Below the pieces are notes generated by a model that did not search any database, was not told the DNA's origin, and saw only the letters and a program-made list of their open reading frames with translations. DNA of 64,000 nt, taken from NCBI RefSeq assembly GCF_003148665.1, contig NZ_QGGQ01000009.1, forward strand, positions 60,151 through 124,150, in the 5' to 3' direction. Each line of letters opens with the position of its first letter. Position 1 is the first letter of the stretch. Positions 35,487 to 44,573 of this stretch are shown piece by piece. Position numbers and translations under genes: made by a program. This DNA comes from Maribacter polysiphoniae. GTDB taxonomy: Bacteria; Bacteroidota; Bacteroidia; Flavobacteriales; Flavobacteriaceae.

Positions 35487-36773
35487 TTAAACCGAAAGGC
35501 TACTGCCGAATCTTTCAAAAATAGCTTTGTCCAACCCTTCCCTATCATCAGGGTGGGCAATATCCCTTAAAGCTTTTGCCCTTTGTTTTAAATTTTTACC
35601 AAATAATTCAGCAATACCAAATTCAGTGGCCACGTATCTGGCATGTGCCCTAGTGGTAACCACACCTGCACCCTGTTTTAACATAGGTACGATTTTGGAA
35701 ACACCTTTTCCGGTTCTTGAAGTTATGGCAATGATCGGTTTACCACCTTCGGACAATGCCGATCCCCGCATAAAGTCCATCTGTCCCCCTACTCCTGAGA
35801 ACATTCTTGTACCTATGGAATCCGCACATACTTGACCGGTAATATCTATCTCAATGGCCGAATTAATGGCGGTTGATTTTGGATTTTGTCGAATAACCGC
35901 CGTATCGTTGACATAGGCAATATCCTTCATTTCTATTTCTGGGTTGTCATCCATAAAGTCATACAAACGACGAGTACCCATTGCAAATCCGGAAACGATT
36001 TTATAAGGGTTCGTTTTTTTCTGTGACCCGTTAACAATTCCTTTCTCAACCAAATCGACGATACCTTCAGAGAACATTTCCGTATGCACCCCTAAGTTCT
36101 TGTGATTGTGCAAGAACGTTAAGACAGCATTTGGAATTCCACCAATACCCATTTGTAAGGTAGCGCCATCCTCTATAATTCCCGCTATGTTTTTACCAAT
36201 TGCTTTTTCAGTTTCAGTGGGATCCACAAAACTCATTTCGTAGATTTCCTCCACAACATCGACACAAGCCGCAAAATTATTTACATGGATCAAGGCATCC
36301 CCAAAGGTTCTTGGCATCCGCGGATTGATCTGTGCAATTACTTTCTTACCTTGTTCTATGGCCGAAATCACAATATCAACGGAAACCCCTAAGGAACAAA
36401 AACCGTGCTTGTCCGGTGGTGAAACATTGACCAAAACAACATCGAGATCCATATATCCCTGGCGAAACAAACTTGGAATATCACTAAGAAAAATAGGAAT
36501 ATAATCCGCTGTGTCCCCTATTCTTTTACGAATATTACCGCCTATGAAAAAAGCATTGGTGTGGAAACTGTCCCTTAATGCAGGATCGGTATATCCACAT
36601 TCCCCTTCGGTATGCAAGTGAACGATCTCAACATTTTTCAATTCGGGAGCTCTGGCGACCATGGCTTTTATCAAGGCCTGCGGTGTTGCAGACCCACCTT
36701 GTATCAATACCCTATTTCCTGATTCTATTAATTTAACAGCCTTATCAGCTGACATCAAATTTGGAATTTTCAT
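35487..36773 (-). CDS. Acyl-CoA:carboxylate CoA-transferase (Cat1/4-hydroxybutyrate type)
   Basis: 428 residues, acetyl-CoA hydrolase/transferase family. The glutamate that forms the CoA thioester is Glu232 in HTEMFSEG. GIGGIPNAV (from residue 209) and GVGGQMDFMRG with SRTGKGVSKIVP in the C half are family motifs. Context decides the likely substrates: it lies between the decarboxylase and mutase genes, so succinyl-CoA + propionate (or acetate) exchanging with succinate + propionyl-CoA (or acetyl-CoA) is the best inference. That would recycle CoA without ATP. The family also contains 4-hydroxybutyrate and butyrate enzymes, so specificity is unproven. Confidence 0.85.
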   Translation of the reverse strand: MKIPNLMSADKAVKLIESGNRVLIQGGSATPQALIKAMVARAPELKNVEIVHLHTEGECGYTDPALRDSFHTNAFFIGGNIRKRIGDTADYIPIFLSDIPSLFRQGYMDLDVVLVNVSPPDKHGFCSLGVSVDIVISAIEQGKKVIAQINPRMPRTFGDALIHVNNFAACVDVVEEIYEMSFVDPTETEKAIGKNIAGIIEDGATLQMGIGGIPNAVLTFLHNHKNLGVHTEMFSEGIVDLVEKGIVNGSQKKTNPYKIVSGFAMGTRRLYDFMDDNPEIEMKDIAYVNDTAVIRQNPKSTAINSAIEIDITGQVCADSIGTRMFSGVGGQMDFMRGSALSEGGKPIIAITSRTGKGVSKIVPMLKQGAGVVTTRAHARYVATEFGIAELFGKNLKQRAKALRDIAHPDDREGLDKAIFERFGSSLSV

Positions 36774-36828
36774 TTCTTTAAATTTTTAAATCTCTAGTTA
36801 TTTGGTTCTTCGATCTGAGTCCTTCCAA

Positions 36829-38151
36829 TTACGCTAAGAAACTCAGCAAAATACCCGCTGCGATTGCCGACCCTATAACTCCCGAAACATTGGGCGCCAT
36901 AGCGTGCATCAATAGATAATTATGCGGATCGGATTTAAGCGCCTCGGCATGTACAACCCTAGCACTATCCGGAACCGCCGAAACCCCTGAGGCTCCGATT
37001 AACGGATTGATCTTATTATCCCCTTTAAGGAATAGATTCATGAATTTAGCAAAAAGCAATCCTCCCATTGTCGCTATTACAAAAGAAACGGCACCTAATG
37101 TGAAAATCAACATGGAATCCTTGGTAATAAAAATATCGGCCTGTGTGGAAGCCCCTACGGTAACACCCAACAATATAGTAACTATATCAATAAGCTTGGT
37201 TCGTGCCGTATCCGCTAGTCGTTCTGTCCTACCTGATTCCTTCAATAAATTACCAAAGAACAACATTCCCAATAGTGGCAATGCACTAGGAGAAATAAAG
37301 GTAGTCAACAATAAGGCCACAACAGGGAAAATCATTTTTTCCTTTTGGGTAACCGCCCTTGGTGGTTTCATCCTGATTTTTCTATCCTCTTTGTTAACCA
37401 ACAACCTCATAATAGGTGGTTGGATAACAGGAACCAAGGCCATGTACGAATACGCAGCAATTGCGATAGGGCCGATAAGGTTTTTAACGGTCGTTCCATC
37501 AGGTAGAATATTGATACCATTGGCCAATTTTGAGGATAGGAATATCGCTGTAGGACCATCTGCCCCACCAATAATACCGATAGCTCCCGCCTCTGGCAGA
37601 CTGAATCCTAAATATAAGGCTCCCAAAAAGGTTCCGAAAACCCCTATTTGGGCGGCAGCACCCAACAACATCAATTTTGGGTTGGCGATCAATGATGAGA
37701 AATCGGTCATAGCACCAATACCCAAGAATATCAATGGGGGGTATACCCCTTTGACCACCCCAAAATAAAGGTAGTTCAATACAGACCCTGTTTCATAAAT
37801 CCCTGTTTGGTTACCGGCAACAAAGGGGATATTCCCAATAATCACACCAATACCTATGGGTATCAACAAAAGAGGTTCGTAATCAAATTTTATACCTAAA
37901 TAGATAAATACAATACCGATTAGGATCATAATGATATGTCCCCAAGTGGCATTTGCAAAACCGGTATAGTTATAAAACTGTTCTATACCATGGACGGCAT
38001 TCGTAAAAACGCCATCTCCCTGGTCTACGTTTGGTTGTGCCTCTACGGTAGTAATCCCATCCTTTGGATTCGCATCACTGCTAAAACCTAATGCTGGTCG
38101 GATAAAGATCAAAAGTGATAGCACTCCGAATATTAAAAGTATTTTCTTCAT
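36829..38151 (-). CDS. mmdB: Na+-translocating decarboxylase beta subunit (MmdB/OadB/GcdB)
   Basis: About 440 residues, polytopic membrane protein that couples decarboxylation of carboxybiotin to Na+ export. GIIGGADGPTAIFLSSKLA contains the conserved Asp of the sodium site, and IPIGIGVIIGNIPF, LLFGVTVGAS-like and SAVPDSARVVH segments fit the family. The N-terminus (MKKILLIFGVLSLLIFIRPALG) looks like a signal sequence followed by an acidic linker, an extension often seen in Bacteroidota. The start at 38151 was chosen over an in-frame start at 38214, which would add a charged 21-residue leader. It sits between the biotin carrier and the CoA-transferase in the operon. Confidence 0.9.
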   Translation of the reverse strand: MKKILLIFGVLSLLIFIRPALGFSSDANPKDGITTVEAQPNVDQGDGVFTNAVHGIEQFYNYTGFANATWGHIIMILIGIVFIYLGIKFDYEPLLLIPIGIGVIIGNIPFVAGNQTGIYETGSVLNYLYFGVVKGVYPPLIFLGIGAMTDFSSLIANPKLMLLGAAAQIGVFGTFLGALYLGFSLPEAGAIGIIGGADGPTAIFLSSKLANGINILPDGTTVKNLIGPIAIAAYSYMALVPVIQPPIMRLLVNKEDRKIRMKPPRAVTQKEKMIFPVVALLLTTFISPSALPLLGMLFFGNLLKESGRTERLADTARTKLIDIVTILLGVTVGASTQADIFITKDSMLIFTLGAVSFVIATMGGLLFAKFMNLFLKGDNKINPLIGASGVSAVPDSARVVHAEALKSDPHNYLLMHAMAPNVSGVIGSAIAAGILLSFLA

Positions 38152-38227
38152 TTTATGTTTTTTTGCTAGTATTAACGAGGTATCGATTGGTTTTAAGACC
38201 ATATCAACACCCACTTTTACGAAATTT

Positions 38228-38647
38228 CTACTCTAGTTCAATCATTACTTCGTTTTGCAATACTTGCTGCCCCACGGTGACCTTTACCGCTGTAACTGTA
38301 CCTGATTTTTCCGAGGCGATATTGTTTTCCATTTTCATGGCCTCCAATACCAACAACCGGTCTCCCAGTTTTATGGAATCCCCTACCTTCACATCAATTG
38401 AAAGTACAACCCCTGGTATGGGGGCCACGATCTTAGTTGTGGAAGAACTCGGATTGACCTTAAGGGGCTCTGCCGGTCTTTTTGAAGCGGCACGGACCAA
38501 TTTAGGCGTTTTGGCCTTCTTGGTCTCTTCCTTCATTTTAACGGAATAGGAGGTTCCGTTGACTTCCATTTCAATGACGTTTCCTTCGTGCGAAAGAATT
38601 CTTACATTGTAATTATTATTCTGAATATTAAAATTAAAATTTTTCAT
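38228..38647 (-). CDS. mmdC: Biotin carrier subunit of methylmalonyl-CoA decarboxylase
   Basis: 139 residues: a short beta-rich start, a basic/Ala/Pro linker (KKAKTPKLVRAASKRPAEP), and a biotinyl domain with IPGVVLSIDVKVGD and the attachment site LEAMKMENNIAS. It moves CO2 from the alpha subunit to the membrane beta subunit. Gene order alpha, delta/gamma, carrier, beta is that of methylmalonyl-CoA and related Na+ pumps. It differs from the carrier at 25298 by length and N-terminal domain. Confidence 0.9.
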   Translation of the reverse strand: MKNFNFNIQNNNYNVRILSHEGNVIEMEVNGTSYSVKMKEETKKAKTPKLVRAASKRPAEPLKVNPSSSTTKIVAPIPGVVLSIDVKVGDSIKLGDRLLVLEAMKMENNIASEKSGTVTAVKVTVGQQVLQNEVMIELE

Positions 38648-38705
38648 TATTTTGGTTGTTTCTTGTTACCGGATCTGCTAAAAATTATACGGCAAACCAA
38701 TATTT

Positions 38706-39074
38706 TTATTTTAGTTTTTGATGTGTGCCATAAATTTTGGAACTCCAAGGAGAATATAATTTTCTGGCTTGTTTTATTGTCAGTACGGCATTTTCGTCAT
38801 CATGCTGTTCATTTAGGTATAAATGAATGGCTGTTGATATAGCCGCCGCGACCTCACCTGTAAAATTCTCATCGGCACTCATAGGGATATCCTTTATCTT
38901 CTTATCTCTTCCCTTGGTTATGATTCGATAGACATACAACATCAAAGGCAATCCAAATTGGAAGAACAATGATAGGATCAACAATGCACTGAAAACAATT
39001 AGAAGCCCTGTCAATAAAATAACATAACCTTCACCTACTTGATCTACTTGCAAACTCATATTCAATAACATCAT
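38706..39074 (-). CDS. mmdD: OadG-like small membrane subunit of the Na+ decarboxylase
   Basis: 122 residues with one N-terminal membrane helix ([21 protein letters not shown]) and a soluble tail rich in charged residues, containing [18 protein letters not shown]. This is the OadG/MmdD architecture, the subunit that anchors and assembles the complex. Its ATG overlaps the alpha-subunit stop by 4 bases (39071-39074). An extended C-terminal tail ([18 protein letters not shown]) is typical of Bacteroidota versions. Confidence 0.85.
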   Translation of the reverse strand: MMLLNMSLQVDQVGEGYVILLTGLLIVFSALLILSLFFQFGLPLMLYVYRIITKGRDKKIKDIPMSADENFTGEVAAAISTAIHLYLNEQHDDENAVLTIKQARKLYSPWSSKIYGTHQKLK

Positions 39075-40630
39075 AATGGTAAGTTTGAGTGTTTCTTAGG
39101 AGGATTGACCTCTTTTTTATTGGCAAGCAGCTCCAAGGCCCTAACGATTCTAAAACGAGTGTTTCGAGGCTCGATAACATCATCTATAAAACCATACTTG
39201 GCTGCTACATACGGATTGGCGAATTTCTCGGTATACTCATCTTCTTTCTTCGTAATGTACTTGCTTTTTTCATCGGCATCCTCGATTTTACGAATGTTAC
39301 TTCCTTCGAGAACCTCAACGGCCCCCTTGGCGCCCATTACTGCAATTTCAGCGGTTGGCCATGCATAGTTCAAATCGCCACGCAATTGCTTACAACTCAT
39401 CACATCGTGTGCGCCACCATATGATTTACGCAAGGTTATGGTAACTTTAGGAACAGTAGCCTCTCCATATGCGAACAACAATTTTGCCCCATGAAGTATA
39501 ATTCCGCCATATTCCTGTCCTGTTCCAGGAAGGAAACCAGGCACATCGACCAAAGTAACGATAGGAATGTTAAAGGCATCACAGAAACGCACAAAACGGG
39601 CTGCTTTTCTTGAAGCTTCTATATCAAGAACCCCTGCGTAATATTTTGGTTGGTTGGCAACAATACCTACCGAATGACCATTGAATCGAGCAAATCCAAC
39701 ACAGATATTACGAGCATAGTTTCTATGTACTTCGGTAAATTCACCGTTATCCACAAGAATTGATATCACATCAACAATATCATAGGGTTGGTTTGGATTC
39801 TCAGGAATGATTTCATTCAAGGCATCTTCCAAACGATCAATTGGATCATCACAAACAATGGATGGTGGATCCTCAAGGTTATTTGAAGGCAAGTAGCTGA
39901 TCAATTTTCGAATCAACATCAAGTTCTCCTCATCGGACTCAGCCAAGAAATGCGAAACACCTGATTTGGTGGAATGTATATTGGCACCACCCAATTGTTC
40001 AGCGGTAACCTCTTCTCCTGTAACTGTTTTCACAACCTTTGGTCCGGTTACGAACATATAACTGGTTTTATCGGTCATGATCGTGAAATCCGTTAACGCT
40101 GGCGAGTATACTGCCCCACCTGCACAAGGACCTAATATGGATGATATCTGAGGTATCACCCCTGAAGCCATAATGTTTCTTTGGAAAATCTCGGCATACC
40201 CTGCCAAGGATCTAACCCCTTCTTGAATACGAGCCCCACCACTATCATTGAGTCCGATTACAGGAACCCCGATTTTCATGGCCATATCCATGATTTTACA
40301 AATTTTCAAAGCGTAGGTTTCTGAGAGCGAACCCCCAAAAACGGTGAAATCCTGTGAAAACACATAAACGATTCTACCATCGATAGTACCATGACCGGTT
40401 ACAACCCCATCAGAAAGATAACGTTGCTTATCCAAACCAAATGATTTGGTCCTGTGTGTCACGAACATATCAAACTCTTCAAAACTATCATCGTCCAACA
40501 ATAGATCAATTCGTTCCCTAGCGGTTAATTTACCTTTAGCATGTTGGGAATCAATCCGTTTTTCACCACCACCTAATCTGGCTTCGGCCCTTTTCTCAAT
40601 GAGTTCATTGATTTTTTCTTGATTTGCCAT
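39071..40630 (-). CDS. mmdA: Methylmalonyl-CoA decarboxylase alpha (carboxyltransferase) subunit
   Basis: 519 residues. Transfers the carboxyl group between methylmalonyl-CoA and biotin. [72 protein letters not shown] and [16 protein letters not shown] line up motif for motif with the paralogue at 22229-23770. Operon partners (OadG-like, carrier and beta subunit but no biotin carboxylase) identify this copy as part of the Na+ pump. It may also act as a carboxylase if the pump runs in reverse. The gene lies 47 bp after the epimerase. Confidence 0.9.
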   Translation of the reverse strand: MANQEKINELIEKRAEARLGGGEKRIDSQHAKGKLTARERIDLLLDDDSFEEFDMFVTHRTKSFGLDKQRYLSDGVVTGHGTIDGRIVYVFSQDFTVFGGSLSETYALKICKIMDMAMKIGVPVIGLNDSGGARIQEGVRSLAGYAEIFQRNIMASGVIPQISSILGPCAGGAVYSPALTDFTIMTDKTSYMFVTGPKVVKTVTGEEVTAEQLGGANIHSTKSGVSHFLAESDEENLMLIRKLISYLPSNNLEDPPSIVCDDPIDRLEDALNEIIPENPNQPYDIVDVISILVDNGEFTEVHRNYARNICVGFARFNGHSVGIVANQPKYYAGVLDIEASRKAARFVRFCDAFNIPIVTLVDVPGFLPGTGQEYGGIILHGAKLLFAYGEATVPKVTITLRKSYGGAHDVMSCKQLRGDLNYAWPTAEIAVMGAKGAVEVLEGSNIRKIEDADEKSKYITKKEDEYTEKFANPYVAAKYGFIDDVIEPRNTRFRIVRALELLANKKEVNPPKKHSNLPL

Positions 40631-40677
40631 TCTTATTTATTTGGTTATTTGATTGCCAATATTATTTGTTTGTTCGC

Positions 40678-41085
40678 TTATTGTTTCTTAGAACATAGTT
40701 CTGTTAATACACCATGGGTAGACTTTGGATGCAAGAAACCGATATTCAAGCCTTCCGCACCTTTTCGAGAGACTTTGTCAATAAGTCTAACACCGCGTTC
40801 CTCAGCAGTCTTAAGCGCCTCATCGGTATCTTTCACTGCAAATGCCATGTGATGTATCCCTGGTCCTTTCTTTTCTATGAATTTGCCTATGGGGCCATCT
40901 GGTGACGTGCTTTCCAACAATTCAATTTTGGTAGAACCGACCATAAAAAAGGCCGTCTTCACTTTTTGATCGGCCACCTCTTCTATCGCATAGCATTTAA
41001 GTCCTAAGACCCCCTCATAATACTTGATCGACTCTTCTAAGTTATCAACTGCTATTCCTAAATGTTCAATATGGGAAATGTTCAT
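40678..41085 (-). CDS. mce: Methylmalonyl-CoA epimerase
   Basis: 135 residues, vicinal-oxygen-chelate (glyoxalase) fold. Interconverts (S)- and (R)-methylmalonyl-CoA, linking carboxylase/decarboxylase to mutase. Metal-ligand contexts visible: IEHLGIAVDN at the start (His), GIHHMAFAV in the middle and VLTELCSK at the end (Glu). It is the first gene of the eight-gene operon running down to mutB. The promoter candidate is TAAATTTG (41172-41165 on the reverse strand), with a perfect 24-bp palindrome immediately upstream. Confidence 0.93.
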   Translation of the reverse strand: MNISHIEHLGIAVDNLEESIKYYEGVLGLKCYAIEEVADQKVKTAFFMVGSTKIELLESTSPDGPIGKFIEKKGPGIHHMAFAVKDTDEALKTAEERGVRLIDKVSRKGAEGLNIGFLHPKSTHGVLTELCSKKQ

Positions 41086-41164
41086 GGTTGTAGAATTTTT
41101 CTTCTGTTTGTTATTGATTATTTTAAAATACTTCTTAAAATCCCTTTGTTTTGTAAATAAGCGA

Positions 41165-41172
41165 CAAATTTA
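41165..41172 (-). promoter_or_regulatory. Candidate -7 box of the methylmalonyl-CoA operon
   Basis: Reverse-strand TAAATTTG matches TAnnTTTG and lies 79 bases before the mce ATG. A reverse-strand TTG at 41190-41188 is 15 bases away, slightly short of the usual 17-23, and touches the palindrome. A weak -33 would fit an activator-dependent promoter. Confidence 0.45.
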
Positions 41173-41189
41173 CCGCCAAGTTCCGCCCA

Positions 41190-41213
41190 ATTTTATGACA
41201 GATGTCATAAAAT
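41190..41213. promoter_or_regulatory. Perfect 24-bp palindrome, candidate operator of the methylmalonyl-CoA operon
   Basis: ATTTTATGACA (41190-41200), GA, TGTCATAAAAT (41203-41213): 11-bp arms without a mismatch. Its centre lies about 43 bases upstream of the start site implied by the -7 box at 41165-41172, the position where Crp/Fnr-type activators bind, and it overlaps the expected -33 region. A dimeric regulator is the natural reading; its identity is unknown. Confidence 0.7.
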
Positions 41214-41540
41214 GATTATTTTAAAAAGTTTAATTCAGGGGCTTTGCCCATTTAAGCCCATGATTTTAAATACAAATGATTCGATTTTTTGCCCAGATAA
41301 TCCTTTGTATGTTTATAAAGCTATTAAAAGTTAAGTACAAAAGCCAATTTCAACTTTAAAGGAAACATTAAATATTTAATTTGAAATTCTTTTCACCTCC
41401 TTCTTTTTTGATTATAACCCGTTCAACAGGGGGCTTGGTTCAAATACAGACCACCGATCAAATTCCATTGTTGATGACCAAAAAAAAACCAAGTTCAGGG
41501 AAGAAGTACATTTCGGAGTGGCGATTTCAACCCAAATCGC

Positions 41541-41548
41541 TATTTTTG
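41541..41548 (+). promoter_or_regulatory. Candidate -7 box of udk
   Basis: TATTTTTG fits TAnnTTTG and ends 16 bases before the udk ATG, giving a short leader. No TTG at the standard distance was seen. Confidence 0.4.
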
Positions 41549-41564
41549 ACAAAAAAATCAGAAC

Positions 41565-42173
41565 ATGTTGATCATCGGGATTGCTGGAGGAACGGGCTGT
41601 GGAAAAACCACAGTAGTGAACCAAATAATCAATGAGCTACCAACCGATGAGGTCGGTGTAATTTCTCAGGATTCTTATTATAACGACCTTTCGCACTTAC
41701 CGTTGGCAGAACGGAAAAAAACCAATTTCGATCATCCTAAGTCTATTGATTTCACCTTGTTGGAAGAGCATTTAATCGCCCTGAAATCCGGGCAATCGGT
41801 ACAGCAACCGGTTTATTCGTTCATTGATTGCAACAGAACCGACGAGACCGTTGAAACCTATGCGAGAAAAGTAATGATCGTAGAAGGTATTCTGATTATG
41901 ACAAATCCCAAAATCCGTGAAATGCTCGATATAAAAATTTATGTACATGCCGATTCTGACGAGCGATTGATCAGAAGGTTGAAAAGGGATGTCAATGAAC
42001 GCGGATGGAATATGAATGAAACCTTGGACAAATACCAATCGACCCTTAAACCCATGCATTTGCAATTTATTGAACCGACCAAGGAATATGCCGATATTAT
42101 AATACCGAACAACAAATACAACACCGTAGCCGTTGATATTGTACGAACCATCATCACAGAAAAATTGGTTTAA
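41565..42173 (+). CDS. udk: Uridine kinase
   Basis: 202 residues. Phosphorylates uridine (and cytidine) for pyrimidine salvage. Walker A GGTGCGKTTVV (from residue 7), SQDSYYNDL, NFDHPKSIDF (substrate-binding region) and VIVEGILIM match Udk. Then comes DERLIRRLKRDVNERG with the lid arginines. Length is typical. It is followed after 7 bp by the septum-formation-initiator gene, a pairing common in flavobacteria. Confidence 0.93.
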   Translation: MLIIGIAGGTGCGKTTVVNQIINELPTDEVGVISQDSYYNDLSHLPLAERKKTNFDHPKSIDFTLLEEHLIALKSGQSVQQPVYSFIDCNRTDETVETYARKVMIVEGILIMTNPKIREMLDIKIYVHADSDERLIRRLKRDVNERGWNMNETLDKYQSTLKPMHLQFIEPTKEYADIIIPNNKYNTVAVDIVRTIITEKLV

Positions 42174-42180
42174 TTAGGAT

Positions 42181-42522
42181 ATGGGTCTCAAAAATCTTAA
42201 AAAGAAAAAATGGTTCGCCATACTCACCAACATTTATGTTTTGGTACTGACCGTATTTGTCATTTGGATGCTGTTTTTCGACACCAACTCCTTGCTGATC
42301 CACAGGGAATTGAAAAAAGAGATCAAAAACCTTGAAAAAACCCAGCAGTTTTTACGCAGCGAAATTGAAAAGGACAAAAAGATCATCGATAAATTATCAG
42401 ACACCAATGAACTGGAAAAATTCGCCAGGGAACAATATTTCCTAAAAAAGAAGGATGAGGAAATCTATTTGATCGAATACGAGGATAGTCTAAAACGTAA
42501 GAAAGCCAATGACCAGGACTGA
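42181..42522 (+). CDS. FtsB/DivIC-like septum formation initiator
   Basis: 113 residues: short basic N-terminus, one membrane helix (about 14-35), then a periplasmic coiled coil (LKKEIKNLEKTQQFLRSEI) and the FtsB-type sequence LEKFAREQYFLKKKDEEIYLI. It would bridge divisome proteins (FtsL/FtsQ equivalents) at the septum. Co-transcribed with udk, 7 bp apart. Assignment rests on topology and the conserved post-coil motif. Confidence 0.85.
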   Translation: MGLKNLKKKKWFAILTNIYVLVLTVFVIWMLFFDTNSLLIHRELKKEIKNLEKTQQFLRSEIEKDKKIIDKLSDTNELEKFAREQYFLKKKDEEIYLIEYEDSLKRKKANDQD

Positions 42523-42896
42523 ATCGTACAACAATACCCCTTACTGTAACCCATCACAATCCACAAAAGCGAGCAAATCTTTCCATTTAGCCGTTTTACC
42601 CAATCAAATTCTTGAAAATCACGAATAGGCGACCATTACCGCTTGCCCCTCTTGTATCGATATCAAGCGTATTCCAACGAATTTACTAACACCCCCCCCG
42701 TAACGATACAAATAAGTGTTGGGTACATAGCAAACCCCAAGCCTTATAAATCAAGACAACACTTCAACGAACATGCAATACAATCAACTTTAACGCAATT
42801 TAACGACCTCAATCCACGTTATTCACGCCGTGTTAACAAAATTGATTTTTTAACGCCATAAATAATCGTATTTTTAACCCCTAACTTACTACGAAT
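42523..42896. other. 374-bp intergenic region before parA, with repeated TTTAACG
   Basis: No supportable gene. TTTAACG occurs at 42789-42795, 42799-42805 and 42849-42855, spaced 10 and 50 bp, that is one and five helical turns. TATTTTTA (42869-42876) is one base off a -7 box, with TTG at 42842-42844 24 bases before it. No parS-like TGTTTCACGTGAAACA-type palindrome is present. Confidence 0.45.
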
Positions 42897-43670
42897 ATGG
42901 GCAAGATTATTGCTATAGCAAATCAGAAGGGTGGAGTAGGTAAAACTACCACTACCGTAAACCTAGCTGCCTCGCTGGGTGTTCTGGAAAAAAAGGTATT
43001 ACTTATTGATGCCGACCCCCAAGCCAATGCTACTTCAGGATTGGGTATTGATGTTGAGGAAATAGAAATAGGAACCTACCAATTGTTGGAGCATACAAAA
43101 AATGCCAAGGAAACGATTATTTCCACGGATTCCCCTAATTTGGATTTGATTCCCTCCCATATCGATCTCGTCGCCATTGAAATAGAATTGGTGGACAAGA
43201 ATGAGCGTGAGTACATGATGAAGAAGGCCATTCTGGATCTTAAGGACGATTACGACTATATCCTCATTGATTGCGCCCCATCTTTGGGCCTTTTGACCTT
43301 GAATGCCCTCACGGCTGCAGACTCGGTTATCATCCCTATCCAATGTGAATACTTTGCCCTGGAAGGTTTGGGCAAATTACTGAACACCATTAAAAGCGTT
43401 CAAAAAATCCATAATCCAGAATTGGATATCGAAGGACTCCTATTGACAATGTTCGATTCTAGGTTAAGACTTTCGAACCAAGTGGTCGAAGAGGTACGCA
43501 AACATTTTTCCGACATGGTTTTCGATACCATTATCCAACGTAACGTACGGTTGAGCGAAGCACCCAGTTATGGTGAGAGTATTATTAAATATGATGCCAG
43601 TAGCAAGGGAGCCACCAACTACTTAAATTTGGCAAACGAATTATTGAAAAAAAACAAGGAAACCGTTTAA
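42897..43670 (+). CDS. parA: ParA/Soj chromosome-partitioning ATPase
   Basis: 257 residues. Deviant Walker [16 protein letters not shown] near residue 10, Walker A' DADPQANAT, Walker [11 protein letters not shown]. This is the small chromosomal type without an N-terminal HTH. It moves ParB-parS complexes of the replication origin region. The stop is directly followed by the parB ATG (TAAATG). recF, often near the origin, is about 12 kb away. Confidence 0.95.
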   Translation: MGKIIAIANQKGGVGKTTTTVNLAASLGVLEKKVLLIDADPQANATSGLGIDVEEIEIGTYQLLEHTKNAKETIISTDSPNLDLIPSHIDLVAIEIELVDKNEREYMMKKAILDLKDDYDYILIDCAPSLGLLTLNALTAADSVIIPIQCEYFALEGLGKLLNTIKSVQKIHNPELDIEGLLLTMFDSRLRLSNQVVEEVRKHFSDMVFDTIIQRNVRLSEAPSYGESIIKYDASSKGATNYLNLANELLKKNKETV

Positions 43671-44573
43671 ATGGCGAAGGCAACTAAAAAACAGGCATTG
43701 GGCCGAGGACTTTCCGCCCTGCTCAAAGACCCTGAAAACGATATAAAAACCGCTTCGGATAAAAATGCGGATAAAGTGGTGGGCAATATTGTGGAATTGG
43801 ATATTGAGGCCATTGAGGTCAATCCTTTCCAACCCCGTTCCAGCTTTAACACCGAGGCTTTGGAAGAGCTTGCTTCCTCAATTCGGGAACTCGGCGTCAT
43901 CCAACCTATTACCGTGCGAAAACTTGATTTCAACAAGTATCAATTGGTATCGGGTGAAAGACGTTTTCGAGCCTCGAAATTAATAGGCTTAGAGACCATT
44001 CCCGCATACATTCGAATTGCCAATGACCAAGAATCCTTGGAAATGGCCTTGGTCGAGAATATTCAAAGGCAAGATCTTGATCCCATTGAAATTGCATTAT
44101 CCTACCAACGATTGATTGATGAGATTCAATTGACCCAGGAAAAATTGAGTGACCGCGTTGGCAAAAAAAGGTCTACAATCACCAATTACATGCGTCTTTT
44201 ACGATTAGACCCAATTATCCAAACGGGGATTAGGGATGGATTCGTGAGTATGGGCCATGGTAGGGCATTGGTCAATATTGAGAAAAAAACCGACCAAATT
44301 GAGCTTTACGAGCGTATTATCGGTGAAAACCTATCCGTTCGCGATACTGAACGCGCCGTAAAGGCCTATCGTGAAGGGGGCGATTCTAAAAAAACCGTAA
44401 AGAAAAGCAGTTCAGCCCCTCCATTTGTAAAAAAAGCTTCCCAAGAAATCGGTAATCATTTAGCGACCAAGGTTTCTGTAAATGCTACTGAAAATGGTAA
44501 AGGTAAGATTACGATTCCATTCAACTCCGAAGAAGAATTCCAACGTATTAAAAAATTAATCGTCGGTGAATAA
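43671..44573 (+). CDS. parB: ParB/Spo0J chromosome-partitioning protein
   Basis: 300 residues. N-terminal KKQALGRGLSALL, the ParB/Srx CTPase domain with VSGERRFRASKLIG and ENIQRQDLDPIE, an HTH (TQEKLSDRVGKKRSTITNYMRLL) and a C-terminal dimerisation segment. It loads at parS and spreads as a CTP-dependent clamp. Zero spacing to parA; its last 8 bases overlap the next gene, which starts with GTG. Confidence 0.95.
   Translation: MAKATKKQALGRGLSALLKDPENDIKTASDKNADKVVGNIVELDIEAIEVNPFQPRSSFNTEALEELASSIRELGVIQPITVRKLDFNKYQLVSGERRFRASKLIGLETIPAYIRIANDQESLEMALVENIQRQDLDPIEIALSYQRLIDEIQLTQEKLSDRVGKKRSTITNYMRLLRLDPIIQTGIRDGFVSMGHGRALVNIEKKTDQIELYERIIGENLSVRDTERAVKAYREGGDSKKTVKKSSSAPPFVKKASQEIGNHLATKVSVNATENGKGKITIPFNSEEEFQRIKKLIVGE

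Larger units (their letters stand above)
41086..41564. other. 479-bp divergent intergenic region between mce operon and udk
   Basis: No gene I can support; short frames here are AT-biased and featureless. It contains the mce-side -7 candidate (41165-41172), the palindrome (41190-41213) and the udk-side -7 candidate (41541-41548). The stretch 41214-41400 is AT-rich with no further recognisable element. Confidence 0.55.

Noticed and set aside
41381..41635. An open frame overlapping the start of udk
   Set aside because: Out of frame with the clearly coding udk and without domain features.
42643..42861. A 72-codon + strand open frame before parA
   Set aside because: Low-complexity translation and it covers the probable parA promoter.
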